Shown: in pieces, positions 34,341 to 43,460 of the stretch
Position numbering within the stretch: the stretch's first letter is position 1
Layout: every line of letters begins with the position of its first letter
From: Mesorhizobium sp. WSM4904
GTDB taxonomy: Bacteria > Pseudomonadota > Alphaproteobacteria > Rhizobiales > Rhizobiaceae
Assembly: GCF_029674545.1 (NCBI RefSeq)
Contig: NZ_CP121354.1
Span: 5,279,001-5,343,000 of the forward strand
Reading direction: 5' to 3'
Length of the DNA stretch: 64,000 nucleotides
The notes under the pieces: generated by a model
The model's input: the letters and a program-made list of their open reading frames with translations, nothing else
Database searches by the model: none
What the model was told of the DNA's origin: nothing
Made by a program: the position numbers and the translations under genes

Positions 34341-34613
34341 TTAGCGGCCCCAGATGCCCTGGCCGGATTCCGGCTGAACCGAGTCCGGCGTTAGCTTGAA
34401 CGCGCGGTGTTCGACCGGCCTGCGGATCGAAGCCGTCACGCTGCGGTCGATGTTGTCGCCGGCGCCGCGGTCAATATTGTCGCCGGACTGGATCACGGCG
34501 GACTGATTGGCGGTCGGCTGATTGACGTTGTCCGACCCGTAATGGTCGCTGCCGGCGAAGGCGCTGCCCGTGGCAACGAGAAGAGCCGCGGCGGTAAGAG
34601 CAATCTTGTTCAT
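34341..34613 (-). CDS. DUF680-like small secreted protein (copy 3)
   Basis: A 90-residue paralogue with the same signal peptide (MNKIALTAAALLVATGSAFA) and motif GSDHYGSDNVNQPTA. It has an extra internal duplication, where GDNIDRGAGDNIDRSV occurs after QSAVIQS. The tail ends GQGIWGR like copy 1. GGAGTACCTAAA precedes the ATG. Confidence 0.8.
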   Translation of the reverse strand: MNKIALTAAALLVATGSAFAGSDHYGSDNVNQPTANQSAVIQSGDNIDRGAGDNIDRSVTASIRRPVEHRAFKLTPDSVQPESGQGIWGR

Positions 34614-34736
34614 TTTAGGTACTCCAGATTTTCAAAATCCTGTCCGTCAAGTGGCGTGCCGTGATGGAAATTCGCGTCGCTCGGACCACCCCGAAATGGG
34701 TCGGACCTGCTGCCGTTTCCAATCACGAAAATGTGT

Positions 34737-34755
34737 GAACCGAACCGTTCGGTTC
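34737..34755. promoter_or_regulatory. TetR-type palindrome 1
   Basis: GAACCGAACCGTTCGGTTC: perfect 9-bp arms around a central C, upstream of DUF680-like copy 3. The form is that of TetR/AcrR-family operators, but no such regulator lies in the window. Confidence 0.65.
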
Positions 34756-34896
34756 GACATTGAAATCACGCCAGTGGCGCAGGTGCCATATTCTTATCGT
34801 TTAATATCAAAGGGTTACGGTGAACGACGTGCGATGGCGCATCCAGGTTCGGCGTGCCAGCGTTCACCGTGATTACACGAACCGTCAACATAAATT

Positions 34897-34913
34897 GAAC
34901 CGAACGGTTCGGT
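34897..34913. promoter_or_regulatory. TetR-type palindrome 2
   Basis: AACCGAACGGTTCGGTT: perfect 8-bp arms around a central G, with the same half-site (AACCGAAC) as palindrome 1, 160 bp away, and about 170 bp before the response regulator gene. The rest of the 470-bp gap 34614-35083 shows nothing else. Confidence 0.65.
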
Positions 34914-35083
34914 TTTATGATCTGCCGACCGATCGGGCGGCCCGTCGGCCGCCGTGGTCGCCCTCGGGCCGGCGTTTGCCTTGCGGGCGGATCGATACTA
35001 TCGGTTGACCTCAAGGACCAATTCGGACGCTGGCTGCCGCATGTGGCGAAGGCCGACGCATTGGGAGGGAACAGCGACGGACG

Positions 35084-35761
35084 ATGCGGCTCTTGCTTGT
35101 CGAAGACAATCGCGAACTGGCCGATTGGCTGAGCAAGACGCTGCGCCAGGCGAGCTACGTCGTCGACGTCGTCCATGACGGCGAGGATGTCGAGCATGCG
35201 CTTGCCGCCGGCGACCATGCGCTCATCATCCTCGACCTCGCCTTGCCGCGCATGGGCGGGATGGAGGTGCTGAAGCGGCTGAGGGCGCGCGGCAATCCCG
35301 TGCCGGTGATCGTGCTCACCGCCAACGCCAGCCTCGACGGCCGGGTCAAGGGCCTCAACGAGGGCGCCGACGACTATCTGGCAAAACCCTTCCAGATCGA
35401 GGAGCTCGAGGCGCGAATCCGCGTGCAGCTGCGCCGCGCCAACGATCGCACCGCGCCCCTCATCTGCTGCGGCGATCTCGTCTTCGACACCAACACCAGG
35501 CTGTTCTCACTCGGCGGCGAGACGCTCTCGCTGACGCCGCGCGAACATGCGGTGCTGGAGCAGCTGGTGGTCAAGGCCGGGCGAACGGTGAGCAAGGCCG
35601 CACTGTCGGCGGCGATCTACGATTTCGAAACCGACGCCGACCCCAGCGCCATCGAGATCTATGTGCATCGCCTGCGCAAGAAGCTGGAAGGCTCGCACGT
35701 CCAGATCGCCACCTTGCGCGGCCTCGGCTATCTGCTGCGCCATGAAGACCAAGCGCAATGA
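35084..35761 (+). CDS. OmpR-family response regulator (TctD-like)
   Basis: A 225-residue two-domain regulator. The receiver contains EDN at 8-9, phospho-acceptor Asp51 (LIILDLALPRMGGMEVLKRL), Thr in VIVLTANASLDG and Lys in YLAKPF. The C-terminal winged helix has the LTPREHAVLEQLVV start and SAIEIYVHRLRKKLEGSHV recognition region. It is 12 bp upstream of its sensor kinase. The pair resembles TctDE, which controls tricarboxylate uptake. Confidence 0.9.
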   Translation: MRLLLVEDNRELADWLSKTLRQASYVVDVVHDGEDVEHALAAGDHALIILDLALPRMGGMEVLKRLRARGNPVPVIVLTANASLDGRVKGLNEGADDYLAKPFQIEELEARIRVQLRRANDRTAPLICCGDLVFDTNTRLFSLGGETLSLTPREHAVLEQLVVKAGRTVSKAALSAAIYDFETDADPSAIEIYVHRLRKKLEGSHVQIATLRGLGYLLRHEDQAQ

Positions 35762-35773
35762 AGATTGGGCGCC

Positions 35774-37162
35774 ATGCGGATTAGCAGCCTTCGCCTGCAA
35801 TTGCTGGCATGGGTGGTGCTGCCGCTGGCCGCGCTGGTGACCGTCAACCTGTGGACCAGCCAGCGCAACGCGCTCACGACCGCAGACCTGGTTACCGACC
35901 GGATGCTGGTCGGCTCGGCGCGTGCCATCGCCGAGCAGGCGGCGATGGCAGACGGCGTGCTCGACGCCACCATTCCGCCGGCGGCGATCGAGATGTTCGA
36001 CACCGGCGACCGCGACAGCGTCTACTACCGCGTCGAGACCGCCAATGGCCGGCTGCTCACCGGCTATCCCGATTTGCCCGAGGCGCCGCGGGGCGGCAGC
36101 ATCGAGGCTTCTTATCGCGACCATCCGTTGCGTCTGGCAACGCTCAGCCATGCGGTGATCGGCGCCGGGGCGGATTCGCCGATCAGGGTCACGGTGGGCG
36201 TAACGCTCGCCGGCCATGATGCGATGGTGAAGCGGCTATGGTTCAGCGCCTTCGCCCAGCAGCTGGCGCTGGTGGCGATTGCCGGCGTGTTCGTGCTGCT
36301 CGGCCTGCGCCGCGGGCTGGCGCCGCTGATCCGGCTGCGCGATGCGGTGCGCTCGCCAGACCGCAGCGACCTCGACCCGGTCGAGGTGCCGGGCGCGCAA
36401 AGCGAGATTCGGCCGCTGATCGATGCGCTCAACGCCTATATGGAGCGCGTGCGGGCGCAGATGGCTGCGCAGCGCCGCTTCATCGCCAATGCCGCGCACC
36501 AGTTGCGCACCCCGCTGGCGCTCATGTCGACGCAAGCAAGCTACGCGCTGCGCGAGACTGCCGCCGACCAGCGCCAGGAAGCGCTGGTCGCCTTGCAGGC
36601 AAGCTCCGGCCGGCTGGCGCGTCTGGCCGAACAGCTTTTGACCTTGTCTCGCGCCGAGCCCGGCAGCCGGCGGCCGCGCGCCGACCGCATCGATCTCACG
36701 GAGGCCGCCCGCCAGGTGCTGGAAAGCCAGGCGCCAAAGGCAGTCGAACGCAACATCGACCTTGGCCTGGAGGAAACTGGGCCTGTTGCCGTCATAGGCG
36801 ACGGCACCATGCTGCGCGAGATGATCGTCAATCTCGTCGACAATGCGTTGCGCTACTCCAAACCGGGCGGCAGCGTCACCGTGAAGCTCGCCGCTTCGAA
36901 TGGCACGGCGGAGCTCACCGTGACCGATGCGGGGCCTGGCATTCCGGCGGAGGAGCGGGAACATGTCTTCGAGCGCTTCTACCGCATTGCCGGTACCGCC
37001 GAGGAAGGCAGCGGGCTCGGCCTCGCGATCGTGCGCGACGTGGTCGAGAATGCCGGCGGCAGCGTCACGCTTGGCGACGCCGCCGGCGGCGGGCTCAAGG
37101 TCGAAGTGCGGCTGCCGCTTGCCGCACCCGATGAAACCCCCGTCAGGTCCCCTGCTCGTTGA
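35774..37162 (+). CDS. Two-component sensor histidine kinase (TctE-like)
   Basis: A 462-residue kinase. One helix at about 10-28 and another at about 160-178 enclose a periplasmic sensor domain of roughly 130 residues. The H box contains His242 (NAAHQLRTPLALMSTQASYA), the N box NLVDNALRYSKPGG, and the G boxes DAGPGIPAEE and GSGLGLAIV. The ATG at 35774 gives a standard N-terminus. Its last 20 bp overlap the convergent ABC permease gene. Confidence 0.9.
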   Translation: MRISSLRLQLLAWVVLPLAALVTVNLWTSQRNALTTADLVTDRMLVGSARAIAEQAAMADGVLDATIPPAAIEMFDTGDRDSVYYRVETANGRLLTGYPDLPEAPRGGSIEASYRDHPLRLATLSHAVIGAGADSPIRVTVGVTLAGHDAMVKRLWFSAFAQQLALVAIAGVFVLLGLRRGLAPLIRLRDAVRSPDRSDLDPVEVPGAQSEIRPLIDALNAYMERVRAQMAAQRRFIANAAHQLRTPLALMSTQASYALRETAADQRQEALVALQASSGRLARLAEQLLTLSRAEPGSRRPRADRIDLTEAARQVLESQAPKAVERNIDLGLEETGPVAVIGDGTMLREMIVNLVDNALRYSKPGGSVTVKLAASNGTAELTVTDAGPGIPAEEREHVFERFYRIAGTAEEGSGLGLAIVRDVVENAGGSVTLGDAAGGGLKVEVRLPLAAPDETPVRSPAR

Positions 37163-38018
37163 ACGGCGCCGGCCGCCACTTCACCACATAGTTCTCGAAG
37201 CGGGTGATGAGGAACTCGACCACCAGCGCCATCACCGCCAGGATGATCATGGCTGCGAAGACACCGTTGGCGTTGAAGGCGCCCTGGGCGGTCGAGATCA
37301 GCAGACCCATGCCCTGCTTGGCGCCGAGGAACTCGCCGACGACGGCGCCGACCAGCGCGAAGCCGAAGCTGACGTGAAGACTGGCGAGGATCCAGCTCAT
37401 CGCCGACGGGATGATGACGGTGCGGGTGATCTGGTAGGGCGAAGCGCCGAGGATCTGGGCGTTGGCGATCATCGCCCTGTCGGCCTCGCGCACGCCCTGG
37501 AAGGCGTTGGCGAAGACGACGAAGAACACCATGACGACCGCCAGCGCCACCTTGGAGGCCATGCCGAGGCCGAGCGCGATGATGAAGACCGAGCCCAGCA
37601 CGACACGCGGCACCGAATTGGCGATCTTGATGTAGATCGAAAAGACATCCGCCAAGAGCTTGTTGCGGCCGAGGATGATGCCGGCGGCGATGCCGCCGAC
37701 GGCGCCGATGGCAAAGCCGAGGAAGGTTTCCTCCAGCGTCACATAGATCTGCAGCCAGAGCGGCCCCTGCGAGGTGCCCTCGGTGACCCAAGACCAGATC
37801 TGCTCCCAGATGCCGGAGGGGCTGGAGAAGAAGAACGGATCGATGACGCCATAGTCGGCGCCGAGTTCCCAGAGCGCGAGGAAAACGATCAGGATGGCGA
37901 GCCGCAGGCCGACGACCAGGGCATGACGGCGGCGCAGGCGCGCCCTCGCCCGGGCTTCGGCGGCGACGATCGAGGTGGCGCGCGCGGCAGCCTGATCGGT
38001 GGGAGAGACGGCGGTCAT
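37143..38018 (-). CDS. NitT/TauT-family ABC permease (SsuC-like)
   Basis: A 291-residue inner-membrane permease with six helices after a 35-residue Ala/Arg-rich cytoplasmic extension. The EAA loop reads ILGASPYQITRTVIIPSAMS. AAAGGAG precedes the ATG at 38018. It belongs with the ATPase and binding-protein genes upstream on the same strand, forming an importer for a sulfonate, nitrate, taurine or thiamine-precursor type compound. It overlaps the sensor kinase gene tail to tail. Confidence 0.9.
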   Translation of the reverse strand: MTAVSPTDQAAARATSIVAAEARARARLRRRHALVVGLRLAILIVFLALWELGADYGVIDPFFFSSPSGIWEQIWSWVTEGTSQGPLWLQIYVTLEETFLGFAIGAVGGIAAGIILGRNKLLADVFSIYIKIANSVPRVVLGSVFIIALGLGMASKVALAVVMVFFVVFANAFQGVREADRAMIANAQILGASPYQITRTVIIPSAMSWILASLHVSFGFALVGAVVGEFLGAKQGMGLLISTAQGAFNANGVFAAMIILAVMALVVEFLITRFENYVVKWRPAPFNEQGT

Positions 38019-38035
38019 GGCAAGTCTCCTTTCAG

Positions 38036-38121
38036 CGCAATTCCAGGAAAAGTGCCAAGCGGTTTTCCGTTTGGAATTGCGAAAACAAAAACCATTGGGG
38101 CGGGTCAGCGACCCGCTCTAA
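38036..38121. repeat. Type E two-hairpin repeat (copy E2, minus orientation)
   Basis: Read on the minus strand: hairpin 1 GCGGGTC-GCT-GACCCGC, linker TTTTTGTTTTCGCA, then outer stem CAATTCC/GGAATTG with bulge AAAC, inner stem GGAAAA/TTTTCC and loop CCGCTTGGCAC. It sits between the ATPase and permease genes and supplies the TAG stop of the ATPase. Confidence 0.82.
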
Positions 38122-38972
38122 TGGCCGGTTTGCAGGCCGCGGCTCTGGCCGAGCTGCACTTCCTCGCGCAGGTCGTTCCAGATCACCTTGGCGATCTCGA
38201 TGAATTTCTGGTCGTAGCGGATGTCGGCCATGACGCGCGGGCGCGGCAGGTCGATGCGATAGACGCTTTTCACGGTGCCCGGCCCGGCGGTGAGCACATA
38301 GACCTTGTCGGCCAGCGCGACCGCCTCCTCGAGATCGTGGGTGACGAAGACGACGGAGGATTTCAGCTCCGACCACAGGCCGAGCAGCTCGTCCTGCATG
38401 GCGGTGCGGGTCTGCATGTCGAGCGCGCTGAACGGCTCGTCCATCAGCAGGATCTTCGGCTGGTTGATGAAGGTCTGGGCAAGGGCCACGCGCTTGCGCA
38501 TGCCGCCCGAGAGCTGATGCGGATAGTGTTTCTCGAAGCGGGCAAGGCCGACGCGACCGATCCAGTCGCGCGCCCGCTCGTAGGCTTCCGCCTTCGGCGT
38601 GCCGCGATAGAGCGGACCGGCGGCGACATTGTCGATGACGCTGCGCCACGGAAACAACGCATCCGCCTGGAAGACGAAGCCGATGTCGCGGCTGATCTCG
38701 GTGACCGGATTGCCCATGACGCGGACATTACCGGTCGTCGGCCGCAACAGGCCGGTGACGAGGTTCAGCGTCGTCGACTTGCCGCAGCCGGTCGGCCCGA
38801 CGACGCAGGCGAACTCGCCGCGCGCCACCGTCATGGTGAAATCGCGGATCGCCGTCATCATGTGGCCGTCGGGCGTGACGAAGCGCAGCGTCACGTCGTC
38901 GATGGCGATCGCGGCATCGGCCGGCGGCGCGGCCTGAGACAGCCTCTCGGCCGCCATGGTTTGCAACTGCAT
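38118..38972 (-). CDS. NitT/TauT-family ABC ATPase (SsuB/TauB-like)
   Basis: A 284-residue ATPase. Walker A GPTGCGKSTT, Q-loop GFVFQADALFPWRSV, signature LSGGMRKRVALAQTF, Walker B ILLMDEPFSALD and switch His VFVTHDLEEA are all present. CAGGAG precedes the ATG at 38972. The stop codon is formed at the edge of repeat E2, which separates it from the permease gene. Confidence 0.92.
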   Translation of the reverse strand: MQLQTMAAERLSQAAPPADAAIAIDDVTLRFVTPDGHMMTAIRDFTMTVARGEFACVVGPTGCGKSTTLNLVTGLLRPTTGNVRVMGNPVTEISRDIGFVFQADALFPWRSVIDNVAAGPLYRGTPKAEAYERARDWIGRVGLARFEKHYPHQLSGGMRKRVALAQTFINQPKILLMDEPFSALDMQTRTAMQDELLGLWSELKSSVVFVTHDLEEAVALADKVYVLTAGPGTVKSVYRIDLPRPRVMADIRYDQKFIEIAKVIWNDLREEVQLGQSRGLQTGH

Positions 38973-39137
38973 GGCACACTCCTGTGGCAATGGTGCGAGG
39001 ATGCCCGCGGCTCAAGCCTGTTGGCCCGCCGCGCCTCGGCATCCGGAAAGGCGCCGCTGCCGAACTGATTCAGGCAAGCGGCGCAAGTTGTTGTTCTTCA
39101 ACGACCGAGCCTGACGAGCCCGGCCCGTCTACCGGCG

Positions 39138-40151
39138 CTACTTGGCAGCGTCGACGAACTCGGTGGTGTAGGTCTTCGACAGGTCGATCTGCTTGCCCTG
39201 CAGGCTCTTGGAGAAGGTCGACAGAACCTTCAGCACCGTCTCCGGGCCGTCTGCCGGCATGCGGCCGTCGGGCGTGAACATCGCCTTGCCGCCGGCCAAC
39301 CCTTGCACGTAGAGGTCCTTGCTACCGGCGTAATAGTCCTTCGGCATCTTATCGGCGATCTCCTCGGCCGAATGGCTGGCGATGAATTTCATCGTCTTGA
39401 CGAAGGCATTGGCTAGCTTCTGCGCCTCGTCCTTGTGGCTCTCGATCCAGGCGGACTGGACATAGAAGGACGCTGCCGGATAGTCGCCGCCGAGCGCTTC
39501 CTTGGTCTTCTCGGGCGTGCGCATGTCGACCAATACCTTGGCCTCACCGGTCTGCAGCAACCTGGCGATGGTGGGCTCGGTGGTCATGCCGGCCTGGATC
39601 TGATCCTGCTTGACGGCGGCGATGAAGGTGTTGCCGGCGCCGACCGGCAGCAGCGTGTAGTCGCCGGGCTTCAGGCCGTTGCGCACGGCAAGATACTGCG
39701 TCAGGAAATCAGTCGAGGAACCGAGACCCGTGACGCCGAGCGTCGCGCCCTTGAAATCGGCCGGCGACTTGATCTCCGGGTGCTTGGCCGAGACCAGCTC
39801 CACCTCGCCCGGCGCCTGGCTGAACTGGACGATCGACTGGATGTATTTGCCCTTCGATTGCAGGTCGACGGTGTGGTCGTAGAAGCCGACGACGCCCTGC
39901 ACGGCGCCCGCCAGCAATTCGTTCTCGGCCTCGACGCCCGCGCGTGAGTTGACCAGCTCGACATCAAGGCCTTCGTCCTTGAAGTAGCCGAGCTGTTGGG
40001 TGAGCACGGCCGGCAGGTAGATCTGCTTTTCCATGCCGCCGACGATGATGGTGATCTTGTCGGCCGCCGATGCCGCCGTCGCGCCCGTGGCGACAATGGC
40101 AAGCGAAAGCGCCGCCGAACGCAAGATGCACTTCGAGATGAAACCGGTCAC
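39138..40151 (-). CDS. NitT/TauT-family substrate-binding protein
   Basis: A 337-residue periplasmic receptor. The GTG at 40151 has GGAGGAAG upstream and gives a clean signal peptide (ILRSAALSLAIVATGATAAS). The mature start DKITIIVGGMEKQIYLPAVL and central GVTGLGSSTDFLTQYLAV are of the ThiY/TauA/SsuA-like fold. It opens the three-gene importer. Confidence 0.88.
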   Translation of the reverse strand: MTGFISKCILRSAALSLAIVATGATAASAADKITIIVGGMEKQIYLPAVLTQQLGYFKDEGLDVELVNSRAGVEAENELLAGAVQGVVGFYDHTVDLQSKGKYIQSIVQFSQAPGEVELVSAKHPEIKSPADFKGATLGVTGLGSSTDFLTQYLAVRNGLKPGDYTLLPVGAGNTFIAAVKQDQIQAGMTTEPTIARLLQTGEAKVLVDMRTPEKTKEALGGDYPAASFYVQSAWIESHKDEAQKLANAFVKTMKFIASHSAEEIADKMPKDYYAGSKDLYVQGLAGGKAMFTPDGRMPADGPETVLKVLSTFSKSLQGKQIDLSKTYTTEFVDAAK

Positions 40152-40328
40152 GTAACTTCCTCCACCTTGGCGGCGCGCCATCCGGGCCGGGCCGCATTTC
40201 CTCCTTGCCGGCCGCTCCCAGGCCGGTCCCGTGGCGAACGCCACAAAACTGTCATGGCATGCCCAAGCTTTCAGCTGGCTTTCAGCCATTTTAGAGATGG
40301 TTGAAGTGGAATCCGGCGAAATTGCCGA

Positions 40329-41080
40329 TCACGCGGCAAGACCGAGCACGTCGCGCATGTCGTATTCGCCTGGCGGCTTTCCGGCGACCCAGAGCGCCGC
40401 AATGGCGCCGCGCGCGAACATGGAGCGATCGCCGGCGGCATGCGAAAGCGTGAGCCTCTCGCCCTCGGCGAGGAAGCTGACGAAATGTTCGCCGACGATG
40501 CTGCCGCCGCGCAGCACGGCAAAGCCGATCTCGCCGGCAGCGCGCGGGCCGGTGACGCCGTCGCGGGCGCGCTTCGCCGCATCGTCCAGCCCGACGCCAC
40601 GTCCCCGCCGTCGCCTCCCCCAGCATCAGCGCCGTTCCTTGAAGCGATGATGCGCTTCGAAAATCTCGATGTCGCAGTCGTCTCCGCCGAGCGCCCGCGC
40701 CGCCTGCTCGACCAGGCCGGTCAGCAGGTTGAGCCCCAGCGAATAGCTGCCGGAGCGCACGATGGCGATTTTCCTGGCAGCGTCGGCGATCGTCTTCAGT
40801 TCGGCGGCGTCGAAGCCGGTCGAGCCGATGACCAGTGCCGGGCCGCCGCGCTCCGCGCAGGCCCTTGCCAGTTCGGCGGACGCTGCCGGCGTGGTGGGTC
40901 GATGACGACATCGGCCAGCGCCAGCGCCTCGTCCCGCTCGACCAGCCCCTCGCCCGCGCTGCCCGGCCGGTGGAAGCGGGCGGCGAGATCGAGTCGAGGG
41001 TCGGCCTCGATTGTCTCAGTCATCTGCGGGCCCATGCGGCCGAGCGCGCCGGCGACGGCTATCTTGAGCGGCAGCGGCAT
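40329..41080 (-). pseudogene. dapB: Broken dapB (dihydrodipicolinate reductase) copy
   Basis: The DapB sequence can be traced through three frames. Segment 1 ([20 protein letters not shown], then ...LALADVVID) ends near 40905, where one base is missing after VVID. Segment 2 ([18 protein letters not shown]..., ending [10 protein letters not shown]) runs to about 40640. The essential KxDAPSGTA motif is damaged: VDAPS is deleted after RFK. Segment 3 ([20 protein letters not shown] to LGLAA) completes the C-terminus. At least three indels make this non-functional as written, so an intact copy must exist elsewhere for lysine and peptidoglycan synthesis, unless these are sequence errors. Confidence 0.88.
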
Positions 41081-41143
41081 GGCTGGCTCCGGCTGAAAAG
41101 CGAGTCCGAACAACGACATCGTGCCGGTCTCTGGCAAGACGAT

Positions 41144-43252
41144 TCAATCGAGGGCGCGCAGCCAGACCTTGTTGTCGTGGAAGGCGGCGCCGCCATAGGG
41201 CGCCGGCGCGTCGGCGCCGGTGAGCACGTTGATGCCCTCGCCGCGCTCGTGCGCGCCGTTCGGCCAGATGCCTTCGGCCACCACCACGCCGCGCTTCACG
41301 CCGTCGAAGAGTTTTGCATGCAGCACGAGGTCGCCGCGCCGGTTGCCGACCTCGACGCGGCTGCCATCCTCGATGCCGAGCGCCGCGGCGTCGAGGGGGT
41401 GGAGCAACAGTTCCGGCCGACCTTCCCTGGCCTTCGACACCGGCGTCTCGGCAAAGGTCGAGTTGAGGAAATTGCGCGCCGGCGAGGTCGTCAGCCGGAA
41501 CGGATGCTCCTCGTCGGCCACCTCGATCAGCTCGACATGGTCGGGAAATTCCGGCAGCCGTTCCACAGGCCCGAACAGGCCCATGCTTTTCGGCGGCCGG
41601 TTGGGCGCCGACTGCCCGGTCCAGTTGGCCCGGAAGTGGAATTTCTTGTCGGCATGGCCGAAGCCGTTGATGAAATGCGCGTCGTCGAAATCGGGCTGCA
41701 GGTCGACCCACTTCTGTTGCTCGAGGCTGTCGAAGCTGCCCAGCCCGCGCTTGCCGAGGATGATGTCGATATGCTCCCGCTCGGTCAGGCCGAAGCCCGG
41801 CCGGTCGCCGACGCCCAGCCGCTTGCCGAGCTCCTCATTGACATAGTGGTTGGTGCGCGGCCCTTCCGGCGGCTCGATCAGCTTCGGGCCGAGCGTGATG
41901 TGCTGGTTGCCGCCGCCCTTGTAGATGTCGTCATGCTCCAAAAACATCGTTGCCGGCAGCACAACGTCGGCGAGCTTGGCCGTATCGGTCATGAATTGCT
42001 CGTGCACGCAGGTGAACAGGTCCTCGCGCATAAAACCCTGCTTCACCAGCCGCTGCTCCGGCGCGACGTTGGCGGGGTTGGTGTTCTGGATCAGCATCGC
42101 CGTCACCGGCGGGCCGCCGTAAAGCGCGTCCTCGGCTCCGGTCAGCACCGGGCCGATGCGCGAATGGTCGAGATAGCGGATGTTGGGGTCGCGCATCGCG
42201 GTGCCTTCGAGCACGTCCTGATTCAGCTTGAAGATGCCGGAATTGGAATGGAAGGCGCCGCCGCCCTCATGCTGCCAGGCGCCGGTGACGGCGGCGATGC
42301 AGGAAGCGGCGTGCATGTTGACCGAGCCGTTGCGCTGGCGGGCAAAACCATAGCCGAGGCGGAAGTAGGTCTTCTTCGTCGTGCCGACCAGATGCGCGAA
42401 GGCTTCGATCTCGGCGACGGCGAGCCCGGTGATGGCAGCCGCCCACTCCGGCGTGCGCGACCTCAGATGCTCTTCCAGCCCGCGCGGATCGTCGGTGTAT
42501 TTTTCGAGATAGGCGCGGTCGGCAAGCCCATCGCGAAACAGCACATGCATGACCGCGCAGGCGAGCGCACCGTCGGTGCCGGGCTTGAGCACCAGGCCGA
42601 GATCGGCCTGCTTCATGGTGGCGTTGTCGTAGATGTCGATGACGACGATCTTGGCGCCGCGTTCTTTCCGCGCCCTGGTCGCATGGGTCATGACGTTGAC
42701 CTGGGTGACCACGGCATTGGTGCCCCAGATCACCACGCAGTCGGACTTCGCCATCTCGCGCGGATCGGGGCCGCGCAAGGCGCCCGCCCCCATCATCCAG
42801 CCGGTCCAGGCGAGATTGGTGCAGATCGAGCCGAAGAAGCCCGAGTATTTCTTCGCATGCCGCAGCCGCTCGATGCCGTCGCGCTGCACCAGCCCCATGG
42901 TGCCGGCATAGTAATAGGGCCAGACGGTTTCGGAGCCGAATTTCTCCTCGGCCGCGATGAATTTTTCCGCTACCAGATCGAGCGCGGCTTCCCAGCTGGA
43001 TTCCTTCCACGCGCCCTCGCCCTTGGCGCCCGCGCGCACCAGCGGCTTCAAGAGCCGCTCGGGATGATGGACACGGTCGGCATAGCGGGCGACCTTGGCG
43101 CAGACGACGCCGGCGGTGTAACTGTTCGCCTTGGCGCCATGGACGCGGCCGATGCGGTTGTTGTCGAGCAGCTCGACTTCGAGCGCGCAGGTGGAGGGGC
43201 AGTCATGCGGACAGGCCGAATGGCCGATCCTGAGCTTGGCGTGCTGGTTCAT
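41144..43252 (-). CDS. Molybdopterin-dependent oxidoreductase (formate dehydrogenase-like superfamily)
   Basis: A 702-residue Mo/W-bis-MGD enzyme. The N-terminal 4Fe-4S motif is ACPHDCPSTC with a fourth Cys in TAGVVCAKVARYADRV. Later signatures are GSICTNLAWTGWMMGAG, CVVIWGTNAVVTQVNVM and the C-terminal dinucleotide-binding domain (LLLHPLDAAALGIEDGSRVE). The ATG at 43252 follows an unused longer frame. No FeS or cytochrome subunit gene is adjacent, so the electron acceptor is unknown. Family members of this size often act on anaerobic-type substrates or sulfoxides. Confidence 0.87.
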   Translation of the reverse strand: MNQHAKLRIGHSACPHDCPSTCALEVELLDNNRIGRVHGAKANSYTAGVVCAKVARYADRVHHPERLLKPLVRAGAKGEGAWKESSWEAALDLVAEKFIAAEEKFGSETVWPYYYAGTMGLVQRDGIERLRHAKKYSGFFGSICTNLAWTGWMMGAGALRGPDPREMAKSDCVVIWGTNAVVTQVNVMTHATRARKERGAKIVVIDIYDNATMKQADLGLVLKPGTDGALACAVMHVLFRDGLADRAYLEKYTDDPRGLEEHLRSRTPEWAAAITGLAVAEIEAFAHLVGTTKKTYFRLGYGFARQRNGSVNMHAASCIAAVTGAWQHEGGGAFHSNSGIFKLNQDVLEGTAMRDPNIRYLDHSRIGPVLTGAEDALYGGPPVTAMLIQNTNPANVAPEQRLVKQGFMREDLFTCVHEQFMTDTAKLADVVLPATMFLEHDDIYKGGGNQHITLGPKLIEPPEGPRTNHYVNEELGKRLGVGDRPGFGLTEREHIDIILGKRGLGSFDSLEQQKWVDLQPDFDDAHFINGFGHADKKFHFRANWTGQSAPNRPPKSMGLFGPVERLPEFPDHVELIEVADEEHPFRLTTSPARNFLNSTFAETPVSKAREGRPELLLHPLDAAALGIEDGSRVEVGNRRGDLVLHAKLFDGVKRGVVVAEGIWPNGAHERGEGINVLTGADAPAPYGGAAFHDNKVWLRALD

Positions 43253-43305
43253 GTGAGGGTGTGTAGCGGGTTTTCGGAGAGAGGTGTAGGGCCAGATGGA
43301 AGCTC

Positions 43306-43453
43306 CTCCTTCTCCCCTTGTGGGAGAAGGTGGATCGGCGCGAAGCGCCGAGACGGATGAGGGGTGTTGGAAGGAATGAGGCGGTAGCGTTCCCTGGAAC
43401 ACACCTCATCCGTCGCCTTCGGCGACACCTTCTCCCGCAAGGGGAGAAGGGGG
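43306..43453. repeat. Type B palindromic element (copy B1)
   Basis: CCTTCTCCCCTTGTGGGAG and CTTCTCCCGCAAGGGGAGAA are inverted arms, with internal CGCGAAGCGCCGAGACGGAT against CATCCGTCGCCTTCGGCGAC. It lies between two genes on the minus strand. A second copy is inside a coding sequence at 48917. Confidence 0.88.
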
Positions 43454-43460
43454 AGTCGCG

